Positions 56,977 through 64,000 of a stretch of 64,000 nucleotides of DNA are shown here, one piece after another. Source of the stretch: Chloroflexota bacterium (GTDB taxonomy: Bacteria; Chloroflexota; Anaerolineae; UBA2200). The stretch is taken from the NCBI GenBank assembly GCA_014360905.1, contig JACIWW010000003.1, forward strand, positions 62,001 to 126,000. Direction: 5' to 3'. The notes below the pieces were generated by a model, which was not told where the DNA came from, made no database searches, and worked only from the letters and a program-made list of their open reading frames with translations. A program made the translations under genes and the position numbers. How positions within the stretch are numbered: position 1 is the first letter of the stretch; the number at the start of each line of letters is the position of its first letter.

Positions 56977-58037
56977 AGCAATCCCACTTTGCTGTGATCA
57001 CCCAAGGTCATCTTATAAGCCTTGGGGAGCAGTGGTGAGCGAACGATCTCCACATTGCGTCCAATGAGGCTGTTTTCAATGCGTTGCGGAATGTCTATGA
57101 TACGGCTGTGTTCCAAAACGATGGAATGCTCGATTTCGCTCTTTTCCACCACGACGTGGTGATAAATGGAAGTGAATGGGCCGATGTAGGAGTTTACAAT
57201 GCGCGTTTCTTCACCGATGATCGCTGGTCCGCGGATGACGCTGCCGATGATTTCGGCTCCCTTCTGAATGGTTACCTTGCCAATCAATTTCGAGTCGCGG
57301 TCAACATAGCCTTCTATCTTGGGCACTAGGTCATCCAGTACCAGGCGATTGGCATCCAGCATATCCCCAGGAGCGCCTGTGTCAATCCACCATCCTTCGT
57401 GGATATACGGATACACCTTGTAATCATGGTCCACCAGGTATTGGATGGCGTCGGTGATTTCCAGTTCATTACGCCAGGAGGGCCTGATGTTGTTGACCGC
57501 CTCGAAGACGTGATGGTCGAACATATAGATGCCCACCAGTGCCAGATTGCTGGGTGGATCACGCGGTTTTTCCACGAGACGGACGACGGCGCCGTTTTTC
57601 AGCACCGCTACACCGTATTGTTGAGGGTGGGCAACGCGTGTCAGGACAATCTGGCAATTGTAGTCACTTGACACAAACTGCTTGACCAGGCCCGCGATGC
57701 CACCTTGGATTACATTGTCTCCCAGGAACATCACGAAACGCTCGTCACCAATGAAATCCTGGGCGATTTTTACAGCATGAGCCAGCCCAAGTGGGGCTTC
57801 TTGGTGGATATAGGTGATGTTCACGTCCCAGCGCGAGCCATCCCCTACAGCTTCCTTGATTTCCGCCGCCGTATCGCCAACCACGATGCCGATGTTGGTG
57901 ATGCCCGCTTCTTTGATTGCCTCAATGACACGAAACAAGACGGGTTTGTTAGCCACGGGCACCAATTGCTTGGCACAGGTGTAAGTAAGAGGGTACAAGC
58001 GTGTACCTTTGCCTCCGCTGAGAATCAGACCTTTCAT
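56973..58037 (-). CDS. rfbA: Glucose-1-phosphate thymidylyltransferase, long form with beta-helix
   Basis: About 354 residues. The N-terminal nucleotidyltransferase has MKGLILSGGKGTRLYPLTYT, KQLVPVANKPVLFRVIEAI and VMFLGDNVIQGG. The C-terminal ~110 residues form a hexapeptide left-handed beta-helix (IIGSVIRGPAIIGEETRIVN). This is the long form seen in StrD and in many archaea, while enteric RfbA is shorter. It makes dTDP-glucose from dTTP and glucose 1-phosphate. I chose the ATG at 58037 because AGGGGAG lies just upstream. A longer frame would overlap the Wzc-like gene. Confidence 0.9.
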   Translation of the reverse strand: MKGLILSGGKGTRLYPLTYTCAKQLVPVANKPVLFRVIEAIKEAGITNIGIVVGDTAAEIKEAVGDGSRWDVNITYIHQEAPLGLAHAVKIAQDFIGDERFVMFLGDNVIQGGIAGLVKQFVSSDYNCQIVLTRVAHPQQYGVAVLKNGAVVRLVEKPRDPPSNLALVGIYMFDHHVFEAVNNIRPSWRNELEITDAIQYLVDHDYKVYPYIHEGWWIDTGAPGDMLDANRLVLDDLVPKIEGYVDRDSKLIGKVTIQKGAEIIGSVIRGPAIIGEETRIVNSYIGPFTSIYHHVVVEKSEIEHSIVLEHSRIIDIPQRIENSLIGRNVEIVRSPLLPKAYKMTLGDHSKVGLL

Positions 58038-58092
58038 TCCCATCTCCCCTTTTATAGGATAGGCCTTTTCTATTTCTACTTTGATAGGCCTT

Positions 58093-58800
58093 TTATTCTT
58101 CCTCTCGTCGGGCATAGTAATACCGTTGCAGGCTCATATCCAAAGGCACGTTCATCAGTACAGCCCCGATGAGATGAGCGTTCACCTTTTCCAGCCTGGT
58201 TTTGGCTGCTTGCACGCTGTCCCGTCTGGTTTGTCCGGCGCTAACGACAAGCAGCACACCGTCAACCTTGGTCGCCAGTATGGCGGCATCGCTCACAGCT
58301 ACCACAGGGGGAGCATCGAGAAGCACAATGTCCGCCCGCTCCTTCAGTACAGCGAGCACGCGGTCCATGCGCTGCGAACCCAGAAGGTCTGGTGGGCTTG
58401 GCGGAAGGGGGCCGCTGGCCAGCAATTGCAGACCGGGCACGCCAGTTTCCTGCAATGGGGGGTCCAGCATCGCTTTGTCATCCACCATCATGGTCGTCAG
58501 CCCTCTCTGGTGGCTAAGCCCGAATAGTTTGTGCAAGTTAGGACGCCGCAGATCGCAATCCACCATGATCGCTCTTTTCTCCCCCTGAGCGAGAGCAATA
58601 GCCAGGTTGGCTAGCATGGTGGATTTGCCTTCCTCAGGCCCTGGCGAGGTGATGAGCAGGGTCTGCAGGGGTTTGTCCAGGCTGACGAACTGCAGGTTCG
58701 TGCGCAGCGTGCGATAGGACTCGCTAATTGGTGAGCGAGGGCTGGACAAGGTAACCAGCAAGTCGCTTGGTGTTGCCGTTCGGTTTTCGGTCATGTCCAT
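58093..58800 (-). CDS. CpsD/Wzc-type bacterial tyrosine kinase (BY-kinase)
   Basis: About 235 residues. The BY-kinase motifs are visible: Walker A ITSPGPEEGKSTMLANLAIA, Walker A' IMVDCDLRRPNLHKLF and Walker B DIVLLDAPPVVAVSDAAIL. Before these SPISESYRTLRTNLQF is typical of the family. Only three adjacent Tyr residues near the C-terminus (RYYYARREEE) could serve as autophosphorylation sites. It pairs with the separate membrane activator encoded at 58868-59533, as in CpsC/CpsD systems, and should control polymer export. The ATG at 58800 follows GGAG. Confidence 0.88.
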   Translation of the reverse strand: MDMTENRTATPSDLLVTLSSPRSPISESYRTLRTNLQFVSLDKPLQTLLITSPGPEEGKSTMLANLAIALAQGEKRAIMVDCDLRRPNLHKLFGLSHQRGLTTMMVDDKAMLDPPLQETGVPGLQLLASGPLPPSPPDLLGSQRMDRVLAVLKERADIVLLDAPPVVAVSDAAILATKVDGVLLVVSAGQTRRDSVQAAKTRLEKVNAHLIGAVLMNVPLDMSLQRYYYARREEE

Positions 58801-58867
58801 CGTTCTCCGCGAATTAAAAGTCCGATGACCCAATCCCAGGAGTCTAGATTGAGCCATGGGTCATTTC

Positions 58868-59533
58868 TCATTGGGATTTCACCATTTTGGGTATGGATCC
58901 TAACACAGGCAGGCCTGCATAGCGTTCAACATCCCGGCTACTGCGAACAATGTCCGCAGCTAGCCATTCTAATCCAACGGTAACTAACGCTCCGGCGAAC
59001 AGGCCAAAAAGTCCTCCAGCCACGACAAGCAAGCCAGTCTTGGGTGAGAAGACGCGCGCAGGTGTGGCGTTGTCTCGTATAAAGACATCCACGCGATCGC
59101 GTTTATCTTGCTCCAGCATGTACACCCGGATGGTCTCGACAAACACCTCCGCCGCAGTTTGAGCGATCACTTGGGCACGTTGTGGGTCTATATCGTCCAC
59201 GTCAATCTGGATAAGGAAGTCAGATTCGATGGGGCTGACCGTCATCTTATCCAGTACCTCATCCACAGTCAGGTCAAGGTGCTGGCGATCAATAACAGCC
59301 TGAGCGGTGGTGCGCGATTTAATCTGGCCGCTGTAGTTGCGCATCAATCCCTTGATCGTCTGTTGCAGTCCCCAATCCGGTCGACCTGGCCAGACATTCA
59401 GCTGGATGGTCGAGCGATAGACTACTGTTTGCATTTTACTAAAGACAAAGGCACTGCTTGCCGTGATTAGCGCAACGAGTAGGATAATCCAACCTCGCTT
59501 GATTAGGGCATTGAGATAGTTTTTTAGCTCCAT
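58868..59533 (-). CDS. Wzz/YveK-like membrane activator of the tyrosine kinase
   Basis: About 221 residues. A membrane segment (WIILLVALITASSAFVF) lies near the N-terminus, a periplasmic domain follows and a second segment (LLVVAGGLFGLFAGALVTVGLE) lies near the C-terminus. The end GLPVLGSIPKMVKSQ resembles YveK/CapA proteins that bind the separate kinase. GAGGAGG precedes the ATG at 59533. It lies 67 bases before the kinase gene and should act with it in chain-length control. Confidence 0.85.
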   Translation of the reverse strand: MELKNYLNALIKRGWIILLVALITASSAFVFSKMQTVVYRSTIQLNVWPGRPDWGLQQTIKGLMRNYSGQIKSRTTAQAVIDRQHLDLTVDEVLDKMTVSPIESDFLIQIDVDDIDPQRAQVIAQTAAEVFVETIRVYMLEQDKRDRVDVFIRDNATPARVFSPKTGLLVVAGGLFGLFAGALVTVGLEWLAADIVRSSRDVERYAGLPVLGSIPKMVKSQ

Positions 59534-59622
59534 ACCATCCTCCTCAAGAATCAATCCAATCCCACTCGTCCAAAACCTAGTCTGTTCTCACGATTGGGAA
59601 AAAATCATTTTCTTGTCTTTCT

Positions 59623-59651
59623 ATTTTAGCATAATCCGCCTTTTCATACAA
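59623..59651 (-). promoter_or_regulatory. Candidate promoter for the chain-length/kinase/dTDP-sugar operon
   Basis: On the - strand TTGTAT (59651-59646) and TAAAAT (59628-59623) are 17 bases apart, in the gap between the two Wzz-like genes. The -35 match is weak. Confidence 0.35.
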
Positions 59652-59661
59652 AGGCAGTTGG

Positions 59662-60381
59662 TCAGGGCAACCGTTCGCGTAGGAATCCTAGCCACCTTGC
59701 CTTGACAGGCGGAATTTCTGCCAGAACCTCCAACCCACTTTGCTCTAGTTCCACCCTATCACGTACTGAGTTATCGAGATAGTCTAGTACAAAAGCCAAG
59801 GCCAGTCCCATCACCAAGGCCAAGAAGAGCCGAATAGGCAAATCTAACTTCTCTCTCAGGCTTGGTCCCACGGCGCTAATCGTTGGCGGGTCAATCAAGC
59901 TGGCATGTACACCGCTGGTGCCCACCTGGGCAAAGTGCCGGGCAATTTCCGCAGGCAGGGCAGAGGCGATGGCATTAGCAATGTTGGCCAGTTGCTCCGA
60001 GTCCCCCCAGATTACGGTGACAGTGAGGATGCGGTGCAGCGTGCCTGCTTGTGTGGCACCGTTGATTGCTCCAGCAGGCACACGAATGCCGGCGCTGGTC
60101 AGATGCTCGCTCACCGCTTGGGCAAAGACAGCGCTGCGCACCAATTCAGAGACATCATCCACCAAATACTCGGCGGTGAGCCAGGTATAATACTTGTCAT
60201 AAGTATAATACTCTCCATTACTGGCTTCTGGTTCTAGACCCATCATAAAACGCATCGTGGCGACATAGGTTGGAGGGCGGGTGCGATGCGTCAACAAGCT
60301 GATCAGCAGGACGATGAAAAGCAGAGAAAGCACGATCCACAGCCTGCGGCGAGCGATTTGCCAGTATTGGCGTAATTCCAT
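59662..60381 (-). CDS. Wzz-like chain-length/activator protein
   Basis: A 239-residue membrane protein with a start similar to the next gene (MELRQYWQIARRRLWIVLS). Two membrane helices flank a periplasmic region: one near residues 15-32, one near 190-205 (LFLALVMGLALAFVLDYLD). The C-terminal LEVLAEIPPVKARW matches the kinase-contact end of YveK-like proteins. A GGAGGATAGATT site precedes the ATG. It is the third Wzz-like protein in the window; how the roles differ is not known. Confidence 0.83.
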   Translation of the reverse strand: MELRQYWQIARRRLWIVLSLLFIVLLISLLTHRTRPPTYVATMRFMMGLEPEASNGEYYTYDKYYTWLTAEYLVDDVSELVRSAVFAQAVSEHLTSAGIRVPAGAINGATQAGTLHRILTVTVIWGDSEQLANIANAIASALPAEIARHFAQVGTSGVHASLIDPPTISAVGPSLREKLDLPIRLFLALVMGLALAFVLDYLDNSVRDRVELEQSGLEVLAEIPPVKARWLGFLRERLP

Positions 60382-60393
60382 AATCTATCCTCC

Positions 60394-61491
60394 TTATGCG
60401 GATTCGCCTTTGGCGCATTGCATATACACAAAGTCGGCCAATTTGCGCTGGAACGCTTTGCGATCAAAGCGCAAAGCGTGCACCCGAATTGCATCGGAAT
60501 CGAAACAGGTTTCATCGAAACGCTGTACTGCTTCAGCCAACGCTTCGGGTGTTTGCTCGTAGAAGAATAGGCCTGTCTTTCCATCTACTACAGTTTCTAG
60601 AGCACCCCCTCCAGCGTAGGCAATCACAGGACGGCCAGCGGCCTGAGCTTCCAAAGGAGCGATGCCAAAGTCCTCCTCGCCAGGGAAGATGAAAGCACGG
60701 CATTTGCTCAGATATTGTGCAATTGCCTCATCGTCAACACGTCCTAGAAAACGCACATTAGGGGCAGCCATGGCTTCGAGGGTATTGCGGTCTCGTCCAT
60801 CTCCGATAATATACAAGGGTAAGCCAAGCTGGCTGAACGCCTGCACAGCTAGATCAATGCGTTTGTAAGGCACCAATCTAGAGATGATCAGAAAATAATC
60901 GCCATGTTCGGAGGAGGGAGAAAAACGCCGGACATCAACCGGTGGATGAATGATTTCTGCGTTTCGCCCGTAGAACTTGAGGATACGTTGCTGAACAGTT
61001 CGAGAAATGGCCAAAAAATGATCCACGCGGTCTGCTGCTAGGCGATCCCATAGCCGCAAATTGTAGAGGAACAGGGGCAAAATCATGCGCACCAGATAGC
61101 CAATATTTTCACGTGCTATGTAGGCGTGATAGTCCCAGAGGAAACGCGCAGGGTTCAGGCAGTAACAAATATGCAAGGTCTTGGGACTGGTGATGATGCC
61201 ATGCGCGAAGGCACTGGTGATGCTCAGCACCAAGTCGTACTCAGAGAAATCAAACCCTTCGAAGGCGTATGGGTAGAGAGGCAGATACCACTGGTGATGG
61301 CGGTGGATAAAGGGGAAACGATTCAGAAAGGAAGTCCGTATGTCCCAATCCTGATAGGCAGGCGGCAAAGCCTCTGGCCAAAAGATAGACGTGTAAATGG
61401 GGGCTTCGGGGAATATCTCATGCACAGCCTCTAGCACTCGTTCGGCTCCCCCGTATTGGTTTAACCATGAGCAAACGATCGCAACTTTCAA
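60394..61491 (-). CDS. GT4-type glycosyltransferase (WbaZ/mannosyltransferase-like)
   Basis: About 365 residues. It opens KVAIVCSWLNQYGGAERVLE and includes SEYDLVLSITSAFAHGI, CYCLNPARFLWDYHAYIA and YFLIISRLVPYKRIDLAVQAF. The donor site has EEDFGIAPLEAQAAGRPVIAY. This matches the WbaZ-like mannosyltransferase group. The best family start is a TTG at 61491; an ATG-less extension runs to 61566. GDP-mannose is plausible as donor because gmd indicates its presence. It lies between mnmE and the Wzz-like gene. Confidence 0.84.
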   Translation of the reverse strand: MKVAIVCSWLNQYGGAERVLEAVHEIFPEAPIYTSIFWPEALPPAYQDWDIRTSFLNRFPFIHRHHQWYLPLYPYAFEGFDFSEYDLVLSITSAFAHGIITSPKTLHICYCLNPARFLWDYHAYIARENIGYLVRMILPLFLYNLRLWDRLAADRVDHFLAISRTVQQRILKFYGRNAEIIHPPVDVRRFSPSSEHGDYFLIISRLVPYKRIDLAVQAFSQLGLPLYIIGDGRDRNTLEAMAAPNVRFLGRVDDEAIAQYLSKCRAFIFPGEEDFGIAPLEAQAAGRPVIAYAGGGALETVVDGKTGLFFYEQTPEALAEAVQRFDETCFDSDAIRVHALRFDRKAFQRKLADFVYMQCAKGESA

Positions 61492-61572
61492 AGCCAAAAC
61501 CCCAATTGATGCATGGCTAGCAGGTTGGTTCCTCCGCAGTATAAACGTAAGAGCGCATTCGGGCAAGCGACA

Positions 61573-62949
61573 TCACTTGCCAAGACAAAAGTTGCTGAAA
61601 ATAACTTCCAACACATCCTCACTGGCAGTTTCACCGGTGATTTCCCCCAGGGCATTCACGGCAGCGGTGAGGTCTATAGCGGTCAAATCTGCAGCGCATT
61701 CGGCTTGATAGCTCTTCTCGGCATCAGCCACATGGGCCAGGACGCGGTTCAGAATTGCGCAATGCCTGGGGTTGCTGATAGTGGGCACATCTGGCGTTTG
61801 CACCTGGCCGCAGAATATTGTCTCGACAATCACATCCTCTAGTGTATTCACCCCCTCACCTGTAAGGGCAGAGAGGTGGACATGCCTGGCCTCAGGCAAG
61901 AGCGAGTCCGCGTCTGCTACCGCAGGCAAGTCTAGTTTGTTGACGACCACGATCACACTCTTGTTCCGCACCGCAGCAGCGAGTTCAAAGTCTTCTGCTC
62001 GAAGTGGTTCGCTTCCATCTATCACAAACAAGACCAAATCGGCTTGTTGCAAAGCCTGGCGGCTGCGCTCGATGCCCAGCTTTTCGATGAGGTTGGTGCT
62101 TTTGGTGATGCCGGCTGTGTCCACGAGACACAGTGGAATACCGCGCAAGTTCAAGGTCTCTTCCAGGGTGTCGCGCGTCGTTCCTGGGATGGGAGTAACA
62201 ATAGCACGACTAGTGCGGAGCAAGGCATTGAGCAAACTTGATTTGCCTACATTGGGCCGACCCACAATGGCCGTGCGCACACCCTGACGATAGATCATGC
62301 CCTGATTAGCCTGGGCTAGCAATGCTTTGATCTGCTCCTTAGCCTGTGTCAAGATTGAGCTCAGATCCAGAGGGGGAATCTCATCCTCGGGGAAATCGAG
62401 CGACGCTTCCAGATAGGCAAGTGCTTCTACCAGCATGGAACGTATCTTGCGCACTTGGTCTGAAATGTGACCGTCGAGTTGCTCCATGGCCACGCGCAGG
62501 CTGACTTCGGTTTTGGCGCGCACGATATCCAAAACTGCCTCGGCTTGGGCCAGGTCAATGCGTCCATTGAGAAAAGCACGTAGCGTGAACTCGCCGGGTT
62601 GGGCAAGCCGTGCTCCGTGGCGCAGCACAAGTTCAAGGGCGCGTCGTAGAGGGACAATGCCCCCATGGCAATGGATCTCGGCCACATCCTGCCGAGTGTA
62701 GGTGCGTGGTGCGCGCATGAGCACGGCCAGCACTTCATCCACTACGACGCCAGTGTCGGGGTCTATCACGTGGCCGTAGTACAAGCGGTGCGACTCCGGT
62801 TCGAAAGAGCAGGGGCTTTCCCTGCCAGCGGGTAGGAAGACTTTGCAGAGGATTGCCCTTGCATCTGGCCCGCTCAAGCGGATAATGCCGATGCCACCTT
62901 CGCCAATGGGAGTAGAAATGGCTGCGATGGTATCATCTAGAGTCCACAT
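61573..62949 (-). CDS. mnmE: tRNA modification GTPase MnmE
   Basis: About 458 residues. The N-terminal tetrahydrofolate-binding domain shows DTIAAISTPIGEGGIGIIRLSG. The G domain has GRPNVGKSSLLNALL, PGTTRDTLEE and NKLD. The C-terminal FCLGK carries the conserved Cys of the family. Together with MnmG it modifies the wobble uridine of certain tRNAs. The ATG at 62949 follows AAAAGGAAG. It is a housekeeping gene next to the glycan cluster; no mnmG or rnpA was seen nearby. Confidence 0.96.
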   Translation of the reverse strand: MWTLDDTIAAISTPIGEGGIGIIRLSGPDARAILCKVFLPAGRESPCSFEPESHRLYYGHVIDPDTGVVVDEVLAVLMRAPRTYTRQDVAEIHCHGGIVPLRRALELVLRHGARLAQPGEFTLRAFLNGRIDLAQAEAVLDIVRAKTEVSLRVAMEQLDGHISDQVRKIRSMLVEALAYLEASLDFPEDEIPPLDLSSILTQAKEQIKALLAQANQGMIYRQGVRTAIVGRPNVGKSSLLNALLRTSRAIVTPIPGTTRDTLEETLNLRGIPLCLVDTAGITKSTNLIEKLGIERSRQALQQADLVLFVIDGSEPLRAEDFELAAAVRNKSVIVVVNKLDLPAVADADSLLPEARHVHLSALTGEGVNTLEDVIVETIFCGQVQTPDVPTISNPRHCAILNRVLAHVADAEKSYQAECAADLTAIDLTAAVNALGEITGETASEDVLEVIFSNFCLGK

Positions 62950-64000
62950 AGGGAAGCTTCCTTTTGGGCTTGTAGCCAAAGCGCAAACTGAGCAATGCGC
63001 TGGCAATGACCAGAGTAGCAAGTCCCATCAAGACAGTGGGAATACCGATAAAGTCGGCTAGACCGCTGATGACCAGCATGGGCAGAAGACCAACCACGTT
63101 GGCAAACAGGAACTCGGCCGTGATCACCCGTCCTCGCAGCGCGATTGGTGAGCGCTCCTGTACAATGGTCTGGGCCGCTACTATGGCCAGCGTGCCTCCT
63201 GCGCCCAGTGCCAAGGCCATCACAATGACTAACGTAATTACCTGTTGGGTGGGTTTGGCCAGCGTGCTTGCGGCAGTCTCGCTGGTCCAGGCCACAATGG
63301 TGAAGCCCAGTAGGGCGAGGCCTGTGATGAGCAGGCCAGCAATGACCAACATCTCACGACGGAAGCGATGACCCAGATGTCCTGTCCACATAGTAACGAG
63401 GAACATGCCCAATCCAGCCGAGAAGAAGATATAGATAGCATCAGTTGGCTGCATGCCAAGCACGCGGGCGGCAAAGCCTGGGGCGAGTACAGCGATAATC
63501 ATAGTGAGCATGGTGATAAGGGCGTGTTGGCAAATAGCAATTAGGACCGATTTCTGAGCGATGACGAATTGCCATCCCGCTTTTAGTTCGTTCCAAAGGT
63601 TGGGCAATACATTTTGGACTAGCCGAGGATCAGGAAGCGGCTCGTGGGCGGATATGGGCCAAAGGAGCAACGCAGTGATCAAATAGGTCAGAGAAATCGT
63701 GGCAAAAGCACCTTCAACCCCGCCCAGCTTCAGCGCCAAAGGTGCCAGGAAGAGCAATCCCAAGACCTGAGCGACATTGAAGAGGAGGTGGAAGACCGAA
63801 TTTGCCGTTAGCAGTTGTTGCGGTGGAACTAACAGAGGCACCATGGCTGACTCAGCCGGGTCAGATAATTGCCCGATTGTGGAGAGGATGAAAGTCAAGG
63901 CATATACGGCGCTTAGCATTCCCGTTCCCTGGGCATAGCGGTATAAGAGGATAAAGGTAGCAACGACAAAGACGCGTGATATGTTACAGAACAAGAGGAT
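62933..64000 (-). CDS. MFS transporter, N-terminal part outside the window
   Basis: The frame runs to the end of the window, so the start is missing. About 350 residues are visible with about ten membrane segments. SDPAESAMVPLLVPPQQLLTAN and TANSVFHLLFNVAQVLGLL resemble MFS_3-type exporters such as EntS. The stop overlaps the mnmE start by 17 bases. The transported compound is unknown. Confidence 0.82.
   Translation of the reverse strand: MLLFCNISRVFVVATFILLYRYAQGTGMLSAVYALTFILSTIGQLSDPAESAMVPLLVPPQQLLTANSVFHLLFNVAQVLGLLFLAPLALKLGGVEGAFATISLTYLITALLLWPISAHEPLPDPRLVQNVLPNLWNELKAGWQFVIAQKSVLIAICQHALITMLTMIIAVLAPGFAARVLGMQPTDAIYIFFSAGLGMFLVTMWTGHLGHRFRREMLVIAGLLITGLALLGFTIVAWTSETAASTLAKPTQQVITLVIVMALALGAGGTLAIVAAQTIVQERSPIALRGRVITAEFLFANVVGLLPMLVISGLADFIGIPTVLMGLATLVIASALLSLRFGYKPKRKLPYVDSR

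Overview
The window is about 64 kb of moderate-GC bacterial DNA, almost entirely given over to building, exporting and displaying a cell-surface polysaccharide, with a methionine/SAM-cycle operon embedded in it. I think the organism is a member of the Chloroflexota, probably Anaerolineae-like. The reasons are the secreted multidomain proteins with long Thr-Pro linkers, short (I/V)(Y/F)LP(L/I)I motifs after these linkers, cohesin and dockerin domains, GT-C glycosyltransferases with extra beta-repeats, and an archaeal-type SAM synthetase beside a SAM-I riboswitch. This placement is an inference from gene style; no rRNA or ribosomal marker is present.

Left arm (2-34603, all + strand). The window opens inside a dockerin-bearing secreted protein. 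Then comes a tightly packed 27-kb run: B12-binding radical SAM, methyltransferase, Wzx-like flippase, many GT4 glycosyltransferases, a Wzz-like protein, an O-antigen polymerase/ligase, a SPASM-type radical SAM, a GT-C mannosyltransferase-like enzyme, a nucleotidyltransferase-thymidylate kinase fusion, a GtrB/DPM1-type GT2, a WecD/WecE pair, Alg14/Alg13-like halves, an aminotransferase plus Gfo/Idh/MocA pair and methyltransferases. Many of these genes overlap by a few bases, which suggests coupled translation. The arm ends with three large secreted proteins (27618-34603) that combine a TIM-barrel-like domain, malectin, cohesin, dockerin, DNRLRE, SdrD-B-like and PPC modules.

A perfect 17-bp hairpin terminator (34602-34640) separates this arm from the right arm, which is all on the - strand and is read here from its upstream end. 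At 64000-60394 lie an MFS exporter (cut by the window), mnmE and a GT4. At 60381-54486 lie two Wzz/YveK-like proteins, a Wzc/CpsD-like kinase, rfbA, a second B12-radical SAM protein and rfbB. A short palindrome-rich element (about 54231-54485) follows. Next is a promoter, a SAM-I riboswitch with an intrinsic terminator, and the operon mtnA-metE-like-pfkB-metK(archaeal type)-ahcY (53873-48170). A terminator and a new promoter then lead into rmd, gmd, a phosphohexomutase, tatD, a GT2, a GT4, two very large GT-C enzymes and a second O-antigen ligase-like protein.

Together the genes encode dTDP-4-acetamido-4,6-dideoxygalactose synthesis (RfbA and RfbB on the right arm, WecE and WecD on the left), GDP-D-rhamnose synthesis (phosphohexomutase, Gmd, Rmd) and probably a 3-amino UDP-sugar. 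They also encode glycan assembly, flipping, polymerisation and length control. SAM supply by the riboswitch operon fits the many methyltransferases and radical SAM enzymes. I found no rRNA, tRNA, CRISPR array or insertion sequence.
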